From contig CAZHYQ010000004.1 in the NCBI GenBank assembly GCA_964536805.1, forward strand, positions 127,244 through 191,243: a stretch of 64,000 nucleotides of DNA, written 5' to 3'. Numbering within the stretch: position 1 is the stretch's first letter; every line of letters begins with the position of its first letter. This document shows, in pieces, positions 8,129 through 16,634 of this stretch. The translations under genes and the position numbers were made by a program. Below the pieces are notes generated by a model. It had not been told where the DNA came from. It did no database searches and saw only the letters and a program-made list of their open reading frames with translations. Origin of the DNA: Longilinea sp964536805 (lineage in GTDB: Bacteria; Chloroflexota; Anaerolineae; Anaerolineales; Anaerolineaceae).

Positions 8129-10362
8129 GCCGCACGCCTTCCGGTAAACGATCCATTCCACCAAAAAGCACATCTGAATCATCAGATTTGCCCCCAGCGC
8201 CTTCCACATTGGAACGGTTAGCCAATTATTGGCTGCATTTTGACCGTTTCGGGTGGGATGTGCTAGGTATTTGCCTGTTGGCTTTGGGTCTCATTTCCTT
8301 GCTCGGGTTAATCGGCAGGACCTTTCCAGCCTTTCAAGGTGCAGCACTTTCGCCATGGATTAATTTCCTTTCCCGCTGGTTGGGTTGGGGAAGTTTTGTC
8401 GCAGCGTTGGCAATTGCATATGCAGGATATCTGGCATTGCAAAGGAGAGCAGCCAACCCGAAAGGACTCCCCTTAAGCCGGTTGTTGGCTTTGGAAGGTG
8501 CTTTTTTCCTTCTGCTGGCAATGCTCGCTCTTTTTGGCGGCAGTCTGTTGGAACGGGCTGAAGCCGGGTTGGACGGCGGAATCATCGGTTGGGGGATTTC
8601 TTATCTCATTGGATCCCTGTTGCCGCCGCCGTGGAGCATCCTCCTTCTGGTGGTCATTACAATTCTTCTTTTGGCCTCCGCGCTTGGAATTACAGCATCA
8701 TTGGGACGTTGGATCGATCAGAAAATGCAGGTTATCGACGAAGAAACCTCATTGACGGTCGATATTATCATGGACAGCGATGATGAGGCTGGAGAATCAT
8801 CAGCGTTCCCCACAACACGGAAAACCTCCCAGGGCAAGGATTTATCTCCCGCGCTTACCGGTCTCAGCGGAACTGGCCGTGACTCAACCCTTCCGCCAAT
8901 GAGCCTGCTTTCCAATGAGACTACCGCGCCTCCAGACGAGGCTGTTATTCATGATTCTGCCTTGCAAATCGAGCAGACGCTTGCGGAATTTGGCGTTCCA
9001 GCGCGGGTCACCGGGTATCGAGTGGGTCCGACGGTGACTCAATTTGCGGTGGAGCCTGGCTACGTTGAAAAGATCGGCCCGGACGGCAACCTGCAACGCC
9101 AGAAAGTACGCGTGTCGCAAATTTCTGCCCTGGCCCGCGACCTGGCATTAGCCCTCTCGGCGTCGCGATTGCGCGTTGAAGCTCCGGTTCCGGGGCGTTC
9201 CTATGTGGGCATTGAAGTGCCCAATCCAAATACCTCACTGGTTAAGTTGCGCCCCATGCTCGAAAGTGATGCTTTCCAACAGATGTCCTCGCCGCTGGCA
9301 TTCGCGCTTGGAAAGGATGTGTCAGGTCAACCTGTTGTTGCCGACCTGGTGCGGATGCCGCACCTGCTGATTGCCGGTACAACAGGTTCCGGCAAATCGG
9401 TGTGTATCACGGCCATAACAGCCTGTCTGATCATGAACAACACGCCGCAAAAGTTGCGCATTGCCATGCTTGACCCAAAGATGGTGGAATTAATGCGGTT
9501 TAACGGCGTACCGCATTTGTTGGGGAAGGTCGAAACCGATCATGACCGCATGCAAGGCGTGCTCAAGTGGGCGCTAATGGAAATGGACAATCGTTACCGC
9601 CTGTTGGAGGATGCGCATGCGCGCGATTTGGTGACCTACAACCGGAAACAGGAACGCAAAAAATTACCAACCTTGCCGCGGATTGTTCTCATCATTGATG
9701 AACTGGCAGATTTGATGATGACATCGCCGGAACAAACGGAACACAGCCTGGTTCGTCTGGCGCAATTGGCGCGCGCAACCGGTATTCACCTGGTTGTGGC
9801 CACCCAGCGGCCCAGCACCGATGTGGTCACCGGCTTGATCAAGGCTAATTTTCCAGCCCGCATATCCTTTGCCGTTGCCTCGTCGGTCGATTCGCGTGTC
9901 ATTTTGGATACGGGCGGTGCTGAAACGTTGTTGGGGCACGGCGATATGCTATTCCTCAACCCTGAGGTTGGCTCGCCCCAAAGAGCCCAAGGCGTGTGGG
10001 TTACCGATGCTGAAGTGGATAAACTGGTTGCCTACTGGCAAAAAATGGGTACCGATGCCAGCCAGCCGCCCGAACCTGCTCCCTGGGAGGAGCTGATTGC
10101 CGTCGAAGGGGATAAATCGGATTCAATGATGGATCAGGCTATTCAACTTGTCAAGCGGACTCAACGCGCCAGTGCTTCATTATTGCAACGGCGGTTGCGC
10201 ATTGGTTATCCGCGCGCGGCGCGGTTGCTGGATGAACTGGAAGCAGCCGGCGTCGTTGGGCCATCGGTGGGCAGCGGGAAAGACCGCGAGGTTCTATTTC
10301 CGCCGGAAGACGGCGAAGAAGATGACGGGGATGAAATGCAGGACTATAATAAGGAAGTTTAA
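8125..10362 (+). CDS. ftsK: DNA translocase FtsK/SpoIIIE
   Basis: ATP-driven double-stranded DNA pump that clears chromosome DNA from the division site. The 745-residue protein has four membrane segments in about residues 45-200, a short acidic/Ser linker (about 205-280), then the alpha/beta motor. The Walker A motif is AGTTGSGKS with Lys424, Walker B is RIVLIIDELADLMM, and the ATQRPSTDVVTGLIKANFPA segment is typical. The C-terminal gamma winged-helix domain is present (about 670-735; ASASLLQRRLRIGYPRAARL), which normally reads KOPS/SRS polarity sequences and contacts XerD. The linker is short, as in Gram-positive SpoIIIE. The start overlaps the S1 gene stop. Confidence 0.96.
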   Translation: MSRTPSGKRSIPPKSTSESSDLPPAPSTLERLANYWLHFDRFGWDVLGICLLALGLISLLGLIGRTFPAFQGAALSPWINFLSRWLGWGSFVAALAIAYAGYLALQRRAANPKGLPLSRLLALEGAFFLLLAMLALFGGSLLERAEAGLDGGIIGWGISYLIGSLLPPPWSILLLVVITILLLASALGITASLGRWIDQKMQVIDEETSLTVDIIMDSDDEAGESSAFPTTRKTSQGKDLSPALTGLSGTGRDSTLPPMSLLSNETTAPPDEAVIHDSALQIEQTLAEFGVPARVTGYRVGPTVTQFAVEPGYVEKIGPDGNLQRQKVRVSQISALARDLALALSASRLRVEAPVPGRSYVGIEVPNPNTSLVKLRPMLESDAFQQMSSPLAFALGKDVSGQPVVADLVRMPHLLIAGTTGSGKSVCITAITACLIMNNTPQKLRIAMLDPKMVELMRFNGVPHLLGKVETDHDRMQGVLKWALMEMDNRYRLLEDAHARDLVTYNRKQERKKLPTLPRIVLIIDELADLMMTSPEQTEHSLVRLAQLARATGIHLVVATQRPSTDVVTGLIKANFPARISFAVASSVDSRVILDTGGAETLLGHGDMLFLNPEVGSPQRAQGVWVTDAEVDKLVAYWQKMGTDASQPPEPAPWEELIAVEGDKSDSMMDQAIQLVKRTQRASASLLQRRLRIGYPRAARLLDELEAAGVVGPSVGSGKDREVLFPPEDGEEDDGDEMQDYNKEV

Positions 10363-10421
10363 TTAACCGGTGCTGGTTTTCCGGGGAATGTATTTGAGTT
10401 TATTTGTGATACAGGTGATGT

Positions 10422-11048
10422 GTGGAAGAAACAGCAAAAAATCGTCCGGCAACCTTTACTGATTTTTTACGTCTCCGCTTCAAGGGCAAATTGGACCCGG
10501 TCGCGAAATTCTTAAACAGCCTTGGGCTGATGCCAAACGTGGTTACAATATTTGGCTTGGTTGGAAACGTGGTTGCTGCCGGCTTGCTGGCAATCGGTCA
10601 AATCACCTGGGGCGGGGTGATTGTTTTATTGATGGGCCCTGTGGACGCATTGGATGGAACCATGGCGCGATTGCGCGGACAACCATCCCGCTTTGGCGCT
10701 TTTGTCGACTCGGTAACTGACCGGTATTCTGAATTAATAATCTTACTGGGTTTGTTGGTGTACTTTTTACGGACGGATAATCCGCTCTTTGCGGGTTTGG
10801 TATATTTGGCTGCGGCTGGTTCGGTCCTTGTTTCCTATGTAAAAGCCCGGGCAGAATCCCTGGATTTTGAGGCTAAAACGGGTTTAATGACACGAGTTGA
10901 ACGCTACCTGGTTTTGGCACCCTGCCTGGTTTTTAATATCCCCGCAGTCGCGGTCGCGATCCTGGCGGTGTTGGCCAATTTCACTGCACTTCAACGGATT
11001 TTCGCAGTACGCAAGCAGGCTTACGAACAGCATGCCACGCACAAATAG
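10422..11048 (+). CDS. CDP-alcohol phosphatidyltransferase family protein
   Basis: Integral membrane enzyme that transfers a phosphatidyl group from CDP-diacylglycerol to an alcohol. The 208-residue protein contains the full family signature DxxDGxxARx8GxxxDxxxD (starting DALDGTMAR and ending GAFVDSVTD, about residues 68-92), which binds the catalytic metals. Several membrane segments follow. The acceptor (glycerol-3-phosphate, inositol phosphate or another alcohol) cannot be decided from sequence alone. Start is GTG 10422 after AGGTGAT; no in-frame ATG lies close by. It sits 59 nt after ftsK and 55 nt before lgt, giving a small envelope-lipid neighbourhood. Confidence 0.9.
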   Translation: MEETAKNRPATFTDFLRLRFKGKLDPVAKFLNSLGLMPNVVTIFGLVGNVVAAGLLAIGQITWGGVIVLLMGPVDALDGTMARLRGQPSRFGAFVDSVTDRYSELIILLGLLVYFLRTDNPLFAGLVYLAAAGSVLVSYVKARAESLDFEAKTGLMTRVERYLVLAPCLVFNIPAVAVAILAVLANFTALQRIFAVRKQAYEQHATHK

Positions 11049-11103
11049 CGAACCTGGTAATCGAGTAAAATAAATTCCATTCGCATCTATCGCAGGAGTG
11101 ATC

Positions 11104-11973
11104 ATGATTCCCGATGGTTTTACAATTGCTGGTTTTAAGATTTATTTTTATGCATTAATCATTCTTACTGGCGCTCTTTTGGCTGCCTGGTTAGCATCGC
11201 GCCAGGCCAAGAAAAAAGGCGTCAACCCCGAATTAGTCTGGGATATGTTGCCATGGCTGCTGATGGCTGGCATTGTTGGCGCGCGCATTTGGCACATCCT
11301 GACGCCGCCTGCCTCTATGGTTGAACAGGGTATCACCACCGCATACTACCTGACTCATCCGCTGGCCATGCTGAATGTTCGCAATGGCGGCTTGGGCATT
11401 CCTGGCGGCGTGATCGGCGGGGCCATTGCCCTATTCTTTTACGCACGCAAACATAAAATCGCTTTTGCCACCTGGGCGGATATCGCAGCTCCCGGGTTGG
11501 CATTGGCACAAGGGATTGGACGTTGGGGTAATTTCTTTAACCAGGAAGTTTATGGGGCGCCGACAAATTTACCCTGGAAGCTGTTTATTGATTCGGCTCA
11601 TCGGCTGCCACAATACAAGGATGTGGCTTATTACCATCCGCTGTTCTTATATGAATTCATTTACAATTTAATGAACATGGCTGCCTTGCTTTGGATCGGA
11701 AAGCGTTTTGCCAGGCGATTAAAAGAAGGCGATATCTTCCTGGTATACCTGATCATTTATCCGATTGGCCGGTTCATGCTCGAATTTCTAAGGTTGGATC
11801 CCTCGCCTGTTGCGGGGATAAATGCCAACCAAACCCTGATGGCAGTCATCGCTTTAGCTGCCGCAGCTCTGTTATTTATTCGCCACCGGTTTAGTCCAGT
11901 GCCTGTTCATTTGGACGCAGTCAAAGATTCTGAAACGCCGCCTGAAGAAAAAGAATCCCCAACTGAAGAATAA
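11104..11973 (+). CDS. lgt: Prolipoprotein diacylglyceryl transferase
   Basis: Membrane enzyme that transfers diacylglycerol from phosphatidylglycerol to the lipobox cysteine of prolipoproteins, the first step of lipoprotein maturation. The 289-residue protein has about seven membrane helices. It carries the Lgt signature GRWGNFFNQEVYGAP and the upstream GGLGIPGGVIGG loop; an Arg in the IVGARIWH helix is also typical. The C-terminal tail is acidic. ATG 11104 is chosen because AGGAG (11094-11098) precedes it by 5 nt; the GTG six bases earlier overlaps that Shine-Dalgarno. Confidence 0.95.
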   Translation: MIPDGFTIAGFKIYFYALIILTGALLAAWLASRQAKKKGVNPELVWDMLPWLLMAGIVGARIWHILTPPASMVEQGITTAYYLTHPLAMLNVRNGGLGIPGGVIGGAIALFFYARKHKIAFATWADIAAPGLALAQGIGRWGNFFNQEVYGAPTNLPWKLFIDSAHRLPQYKDVAYYHPLFLYEFIYNLMNMAALLWIGKRFARRLKEGDIFLVYLIIYPIGRFMLEFLRLDPSPVAGINANQTLMAVIALAAAALLFIRHRFSPVPVHLDAVKDSETPPEEKESPTEE

Positions 11974-12009
11974 GTAGTCGAAACCTGCGTGGGGGATGAT
12001 CAAACCAAT

Positions 12010-12942
12010 ATGATTCAAACTCGGAACCTGACCAAGAAATTCAACGACTTTCTGGCGGTCGATAGCATCAACCTCAATGTCGCCGCTGGCCAGGTTTTGA
12101 CACTCCTGGGGCCAAACGGTGCTGGGAAAACCACCACTGTGCGTATGTTGACATCTGTCCTGCTGCCAACCTCGGGAACTGCAAAGGTGGCTGGATTCGA
12201 TGTGATTCAACAGGCGGATAAAGTCCGGGCGTCTGTTGGCGTGCTTACAGAGAGTCATGGCCTTTACCGGCGCATGGATGCTCTGGAATACCTCGAGTTT
12301 TTTGGTGAATTGTACGGCATGCCGGCTTCAGAACGGCACCGGCGCAGCGAGTACTTGTTGGAAATGTTCGGCCTGGCGGAGTCAAGCCGCCGGCGTCTGG
12401 GCGAATATTCCAAAGGCATGCGGCAAAAATTAGCCCTGGTACGGGCAATGATTCATAATCCGCCAGTATTGCTTTTAGATGAGCCCACATCGGCCATGGA
12501 TCCAGAATCAGCGCGCATGGTGCGCGACGCCATCCTCTCCTTGCGGTCCAATGACCGCACTATCGTGTTGTGTACCCATAACCTGAATGAAGCTGAAGAA
12601 TTGGCTGATCAAATCGCGATCATTCAACAGGGAAAAATCATTTCATATGGGACGCTGTCTGAATTGAAGAAACAATTCCTAGGCTTGCCTGAGTTTGAGC
12701 TCCGTTTTGCCGCGCCGATACAACATCTGCCAGATCTACCAGGTGACGTTGAACCCAGCGGACACGGCGAGGATTGGTTGCGATTCAAGACAGCTGACCC
12801 TGGGGCTCAAAATCCTTTGGTCTTGCGGGCAGTAATGGAGCAAAACTATATGGTTGTGGGGTTGCAGGAGATCGGACGCAGCCTTGAATCGGCATATCTT
12901 GAAGCCGTCAATCACGCAGTGGACGGAAACCATCATGGTTGA
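12010..12942 (+). CDS. ABC exporter ATP-binding protein (NatA/CcmA-like)
   Basis: The 310-residue nucleotide-binding subunit of an ABC-2 type exporter. It has Walker A GPNGAGKTT, signature YSKGMRQKLALVRA, Walker B LLLDEPTSAMDPE and the H-loop CTHNLNEAEELAD. A C-terminal extension (about 225-310) is typical of the NatA/drug-exporter subgroup. ATG 12010 gives the usual beginning MIQTRNLTKKF; an in-frame GTG at 11989 is possible but lacks a Shine-Dalgarno. The stop overlaps the permease start by 8 nt, so the two are coupled. Substrate is unknown. Confidence 0.93.
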   Translation: MIQTRNLTKKFNDFLAVDSINLNVAAGQVLTLLGPNGAGKTTTVRMLTSVLLPTSGTAKVAGFDVIQQADKVRASVGVLTESHGLYRRMDALEYLEFFGELYGMPASERHRRSEYLLEMFGLAESSRRRLGEYSKGMRQKLALVRAMIHNPPVLLLDEPTSAMDPESARMVRDAILSLRSNDRTIVLCTHNLNEAEELADQIAIIQQGKIISYGTLSELKKQFLGLPEFELRFAAPIQHLPDLPGDVEPSGHGEDWLRFKTADPGAQNPLVLRAVMEQNYMVVGLQEIGRSLESAYLEAVNHAVDGNHHG

Positions 12943-14344
12943 ACAATTTCGCCCTGTTTGGATGATTGCAAAAAGAGAGGTCCGCGACCAGTTTCGTGAT
13001 TGGCGCATTATTTTTCCAATCGTTGGCCTGACGCTCGGCTTTCCATTCTTGATGAATTTTACAGCCCAACAAATGCTAAATTTTGTGCGCGGTTACGGCG
13101 CAGATATTGTTGGCGAACGGCTGGTCCCATTTTTAATGATGATTGTTGGTTTCTTTCCGCTTTCGGCTTCTCTGGTAATTGCTTTGGAAACTTTCGTCGG
13201 CGAGAAGGAACGCGGCAGCATCGAACCCTTGCTGAATACACCCTTAAAAGACTGGCAGCTTTACGCAGGCAAGCTGCTGGCTGCCATTGTGCCGTCGCTT
13301 TTTGGCAGCTTTTTAGGAATGAGCGTTTACCTGACAGGACTAGCCTTGCAGGGCATCGCATTGCCAGAGATTGAATTAACCATTCTAATTCTTCTACTGA
13401 CAATGGTTCAGGCAGTGGTGATGGTCAGCGGGGCAGTGGTGGTTTCCAGCCAGGCAACTTCTGTTCGGGCTGCCAATCTGCTGTCCAGTTTTATCATCAT
13501 TCCGGTAGCACTTTTAATCCAGGGCGAGAGTATTCTGATGTTTTGGGGCACTTTTACGACATTGTGGTGGACCGTGTTTGGCTTATCTGTGCTGTCCATT
13601 TTGTTGGTGAGGGTCGGACTGGCACACTTTAACCGGGAAGAATTGCTGGGACGAGAAATTGATGTGCTCAATTTTCGCTGGGGTTGGAAGACCTTTCGCA
13701 GGGATTTCGCGGGAGGAGCAAAAAGCGCTGCAAATTGGTATTTGAAGGCTGTTCCGGCTGCGGTTCATAAAATGCGCCCGGCAATCCTATTTACGACAAT
13801 CTTTGCGGTCATTGCGGTACTCATTGGCATTCAGCAATTGCAGCGCTTCCCAGTAAAAATTGCAGGAATGAGTCTGGGTAACCAACTGAGTCAGGTCATG
13901 AACCTTCTGCCGGTTTTTTCAGCGGCCCCTGTCATTATCATTTGGTTGCAGAATATCCGTGTTCAGGTGATTGGCCTGATTCTTGGCCTATTTTCGTTTA
14001 GCATTCTTGGCTTTATACCCATATTCATTTCCCTGGGGCTCAGCGGATACCTGGTGGCCATGTTGGTTCAAAATGGCGTGCCAGCTTTATCCTTAATCGC
14101 CGGTCTTTTCTTGCCGCACAGCGTTTTTGAAATTCCCGCCCTAATTCTTTCAACGGCAGCAGTTTTTCAATTTGGGGTTTTGCTGGCAACTGCCAATGCC
14201 GAAAAAACGATTGGCGAAGTGTGGATTTCTGCCTTGGCTGATTGGGCAAAGATCATGGTTGGTTTGGTGCTGCCCTTATTGTTGATTGGTGCAGCGATTG
14301 AAGCATGGGTAACGCCGCGGGTCGCGCTACTACTATTGCTTTAA
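12935..14344 (+). CDS. ABC-2 type exporter permease
   Basis: The 469-residue membrane subunit that pairs with the ATPase just upstream. It begins MVEQFRPVWMIAKREVRDQF, a typical N-terminal cytosolic helix of ABC-2 permeases. GEKERGSIEPLLNTPLKDW is the coupling-helix region that contacts the ATPase. About eight to ten hydrophobic segments follow, the last near the C-terminus. Start ATG 12935 overlaps the preceding stop by 8 nt. The second half (from about 290) looks like an additional membrane block, so the protein is longer than the simplest six-helix permeases. Substrate unknown; sodium, lipid or drug export are all possible. Confidence 0.88.
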   Translation: MVEQFRPVWMIAKREVRDQFRDWRIIFPIVGLTLGFPFLMNFTAQQMLNFVRGYGADIVGERLVPFLMMIVGFFPLSASLVIALETFVGEKERGSIEPLLNTPLKDWQLYAGKLLAAIVPSLFGSFLGMSVYLTGLALQGIALPEIELTILILLLTMVQAVVMVSGAVVVSSQATSVRAANLLSSFIIIPVALLIQGESILMFWGTFTTLWWTVFGLSVLSILLVRVGLAHFNREELLGREIDVLNFRWGWKTFRRDFAGGAKSAANWYLKAVPAAVHKMRPAILFTTIFAVIAVLIGIQQLQRFPVKIAGMSLGNQLSQVMNLLPVFSAAPVIIIWLQNIRVQVIGLILGLFSFSILGFIPIFISLGLSGYLVAMLVQNGVPALSLIAGLFLPHSVFEIPALILSTAAVFQFGVLLATANAEKTIGEVWISALADWAKIMVGLVLPLLLIGAAIEAWVTPRVALLLLL

Positions 14345-14372
14345 TCCGGAGAAATTTGACAAAGAGGTGAGA

Positions 14373-15128
14373 ATGGGAAAGATTGTGATCCTGGGGTCTG
14401 CCAATGCAGTGCCGGATGCGCTTCACGCCAACACTCACTTATTGATTCAAGAAGGGGCCAGGGGGATTCTGGTCGATTGTCCGGGAAACCCCCTTGTGAA
14501 ACTGAAACAGATTGGGCAGTCTCTGGATGGCCTCTCTGACATCATTCTGACTCATTTTCATCCTGACCATGTTTCTGGGGTACCGTTATTATTAATGGAT
14601 TTGTGGTTGTCCGGCCGTCAACTACCGCTCACAATTCACGGTTTGACTGACACTCTGGATCGCATGGAAGTAATGATGAATTTATTCAATTGGCAAAGTT
14701 GGCCGGGGTTTTTCCAGGTGAATTTCCATCGTTTGCCAATTATGGCAAGCGCCGGTGTGCTCATGGATGACGATTTTGTCATAACTGCAAGTCCCGTGCA
14801 GCACCTCATTCCGACTGTTGGAATCCGGATCGACTTCCAACAATCCGGCAAGGCCGTGGCTTATTCCAGCGATACCGAACCCTGTCAAAATGTGGCGGAT
14901 TTAGCGCAAAATGCTGACATTTTGATTCATGAGTCGGCCGGGCGATTAAAAGGCCATTCCTCGCCGGACCAGGCTGGCGATGTTGCTCGAAAGGCAGGCG
15001 TAAGAGCACTCTATTTAATTCATTACCCAACGGACACGGATCCGGATCAATGGATGGGGGAAGCCAGCCAGTTCTTTGCCGGGCCAGTTTTTATGGCTGT
15101 GGATGATCTTAGCATCGCTCTGGATTGA
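14373..15128 (+). CDS. Metallo-beta-lactamase fold hydrolase (RNase Z-like)
   Basis: The 251-residue MBL-fold protein has the zinc-binding signature HFHPDHVSG at about residues 58-66, a GxxxPVQHLIPTVGIRI region, SSDTEP (second metal Asp), HES and a final IHYPTD. This set resembles the RNase Z/arylsulfatase-like subgroup, but the tRNase Z exosite is not evident, so the substrate stays open. ATG 14373 lies 5 nt after AGAGG (14363-14367). The gene follows the ABC permease by 28 nt and is convergent with the HNH gene. Confidence 0.85.
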   Translation: MGKIVILGSANAVPDALHANTHLLIQEGARGILVDCPGNPLVKLKQIGQSLDGLSDIILTHFHPDHVSGVPLLLMDLWLSGRQLPLTIHGLTDTLDRMEVMMNLFNWQSWPGFFQVNFHRLPIMASAGVLMDDDFVITASPVQHLIPTVGIRIDFQQSGKAVAYSSDTEPCQNVADLAQNADILIHESAGRLKGHSSPDQAGDVARKAGVRALYLIHYPTDTDPDQWMGEASQFFAGPVFMAVDDLSIALD

Positions 15129-15141
15129 ATAACGCGGTAAA

Positions 15142-15645
15142 TTACCATCCCGATAAAAACGGCATCCATTCTTGATTCTCGCTGAGATGGCGTCCAAATA
15201 TATACATTGTTGAGGCAGGCGGCTCTTTGGGAAGGTGTAGCAGCCTCATTTTCGCATCTTCAAGGGTGTGACCGCCTTTTAGGTGATTGCAGCTGCTGCA
15301 GGCCGTTACCAGATTTGTCCATATTTCCTTGCCACCCAGGTGGCGGGGGATAATATGGTCTACAGTCAACGATGCTGCGCGTTTGCCGCAATATTGGCAG
15401 GTATAATTATCGCGGCGGAAAATTTCGCGCCGGGTTAGTTTGACTCGCGGCCGGGGCCGGTAAATCATGTTATCCAATCGGATAACGGATGGGATTGGAT
15501 AGGCAAGCGAAGCGGAATGGATCTCTCCACGGCCGTTGCTGACCAGTGAAGCCTTGCGGGAGACCATCAGGCCGATCGCCCGTTGTAGATTGCACACATT
15601 GATCGGCTCATAATTTGTGTTGAGCACAAGAACCAACGTTGACAT
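15142..15645 (-). CDS. HNH endonuclease-like protein
   Basis: A 167-residue protein with a C-terminal HNH nuclease fold. CQYCGK is the first Cys pair, TVDHIIPRHLGGKEIWTNLV carries the His/Asn core, and CSSCNHLKGG is the second zinc Cys pair (about residues 78-125). The N-terminal part, beginning LVLNTNYEPINVCNLQRAI, is typical of the widespread chromosomal 'HNH endonuclease' family. There is no restriction partner or intein around it, and its biological role is unknown. A TATAAT ends 7 nt before the ATG and no Shine-Dalgarno is visible, so the mRNA is predicted leaderless. Confidence 0.88.
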   Translation of the reverse strand: MSTLVLVLNTNYEPINVCNLQRAIGLMVSRKASLVSNGRGEIHSASLAYPIPSVIRLDNMIYRPRPRVKLTRREIFRRDNYTCQYCGKRAASLTVDHIIPRHLGGKEIWTNLVTACSSCNHLKGGHTLEDAKMRLLHLPKEPPASTMYIFGRHLSENQEWMPFLSGW

Positions 15646-15652
15646 TGTTGAA

Positions 15653-15661
15653 ATTATAGCA
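15653..15661 (-). promoter_or_regulatory. Extended -10 promoter giving a leaderless HNH mRNA
   Basis: The minus strand reads TGCTATAAT, then seven bases, then the ATG of the HNH gene at 15645. Transcription would therefore begin at or within a base of the start codon. Confidence 0.6.
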
Positions 15662-15725
15662 TGAGGATAATCTTAACCTCATCAAGGTCGATTATTATTC
15701 TATTTTTAAACGTGGAGAGGGCTTT

Positions 15726-16634
15726 ATGAATGTCTTGATTGCAGGTGGAACAGGGCAAATTGGTCGCTTACTAATCAGCCGGCTGCTGCAGGATGGACAC
15801 ACGGTTTGGGTGCTTAGCCGGAATCCGCAAAAAGCCAATCTGCCCTATGGCGTACAGGTAGTTGGTTGGGATGGACGCAGCCCGGTTGGTTGGGAAAATG
15901 TTCTTGCACAAGCGGACGCAGTCATCAATCTCACCGGCGAGAACCTGGGAGCAGCCAGATGGTCCGCTCAACGAAGAATTCTGCTGCGCTCCAGCCGCCT
16001 TGAACCGGCGAAAGCCATTGTGGATGCAATTTCCGCCTCAAACCACCGGCCGGCGTTATTGCTGCAATCCTCAGCCATTGGCTATTACGGCATTTACCAA
16101 AACCAGGAGGTGGATGAGAATTCGCCTGCTGGCAGCGATTATCTTTCCCAACTGGTGGTGGACTGGGAAGATGCTTCGCGTGGGGTGGAAGAACTGGGCG
16201 TGCGCAGGGTAATCGCCAGGCAAGGCATCGTGCTGGATGACCATGAAGGTGCGCTGCCGCGTATGTTGCTGCCATTCCGTCTGTTCGCCGGCGGACCTGT
16301 TGGCAGCGGTAAACAATGGATCTCCTGGATTTCCCGCAAGGACATTGCAGACGCAATTCTCTACCTGCTAAAATCAGAAACTGCCAACGGCGTGTATAAC
16401 TTAACCTCTCCGCAACCCCTCACGAACGCAGAATTTGGTAAAACGATCGCCAAGGTTTTGAAGCGGCCTTATTGGATGCCCGTTCCGGCTTTCGTGCTTC
16501 GGATCCTTTTTGGTGAAATGGCAATTGTGGTTCTGGAAGGCCAACGGGGGATTCCCCGCCGGTTAATTGAATCTGGTTTTCGTTTCCAATATGCGGACTT
16601 GAAGTCAGCTTTAGAGGAATTATTTATCCATTAA
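15726..16634 (+). CDS. TIGR01777 family NAD(P)-binding epimerase-like protein (YfcH-type)
   Basis: The 302-residue extended short-chain dehydrogenase has an N-terminal nucleotide-binding motif GGTGQIGRLL, the INLTGENL segment diagnostic of the YfcH/SDR39U1 family, a GYYG active-site-like motif and the C-terminal DUF1731-type end (LRILFGEMAIVVLEGQR). The physiological substrate of this family is not established. Start ATG 15726 follows GGAGAGG (15714-15720). Its TAA overlaps the stop of the convergent SEDS fusion gene by 4 nt (16631-16634). It is divergent from the HNH gene. Confidence 0.9.
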   Translation: MNVLIAGGTGQIGRLLISRLLQDGHTVWVLSRNPQKANLPYGVQVVGWDGRSPVGWENVLAQADAVINLTGENLGAARWSAQRRILLRSSRLEPAKAIVDAISASNHRPALLLQSSAIGYYGIYQNQEVDENSPAGSDYLSQLVVDWEDASRGVEELGVRRVIARQGIVLDDHEGALPRMLLPFRLFAGGPVGSGKQWISWISRKDIADAILYLLKSETANGVYNLTSPQPLTNAEFGKTIAKVLKRPYWMPVPAFVLRILFGEMAIVVLEGQRGIPRRLIESGFRFQYADLKSALEELFIH

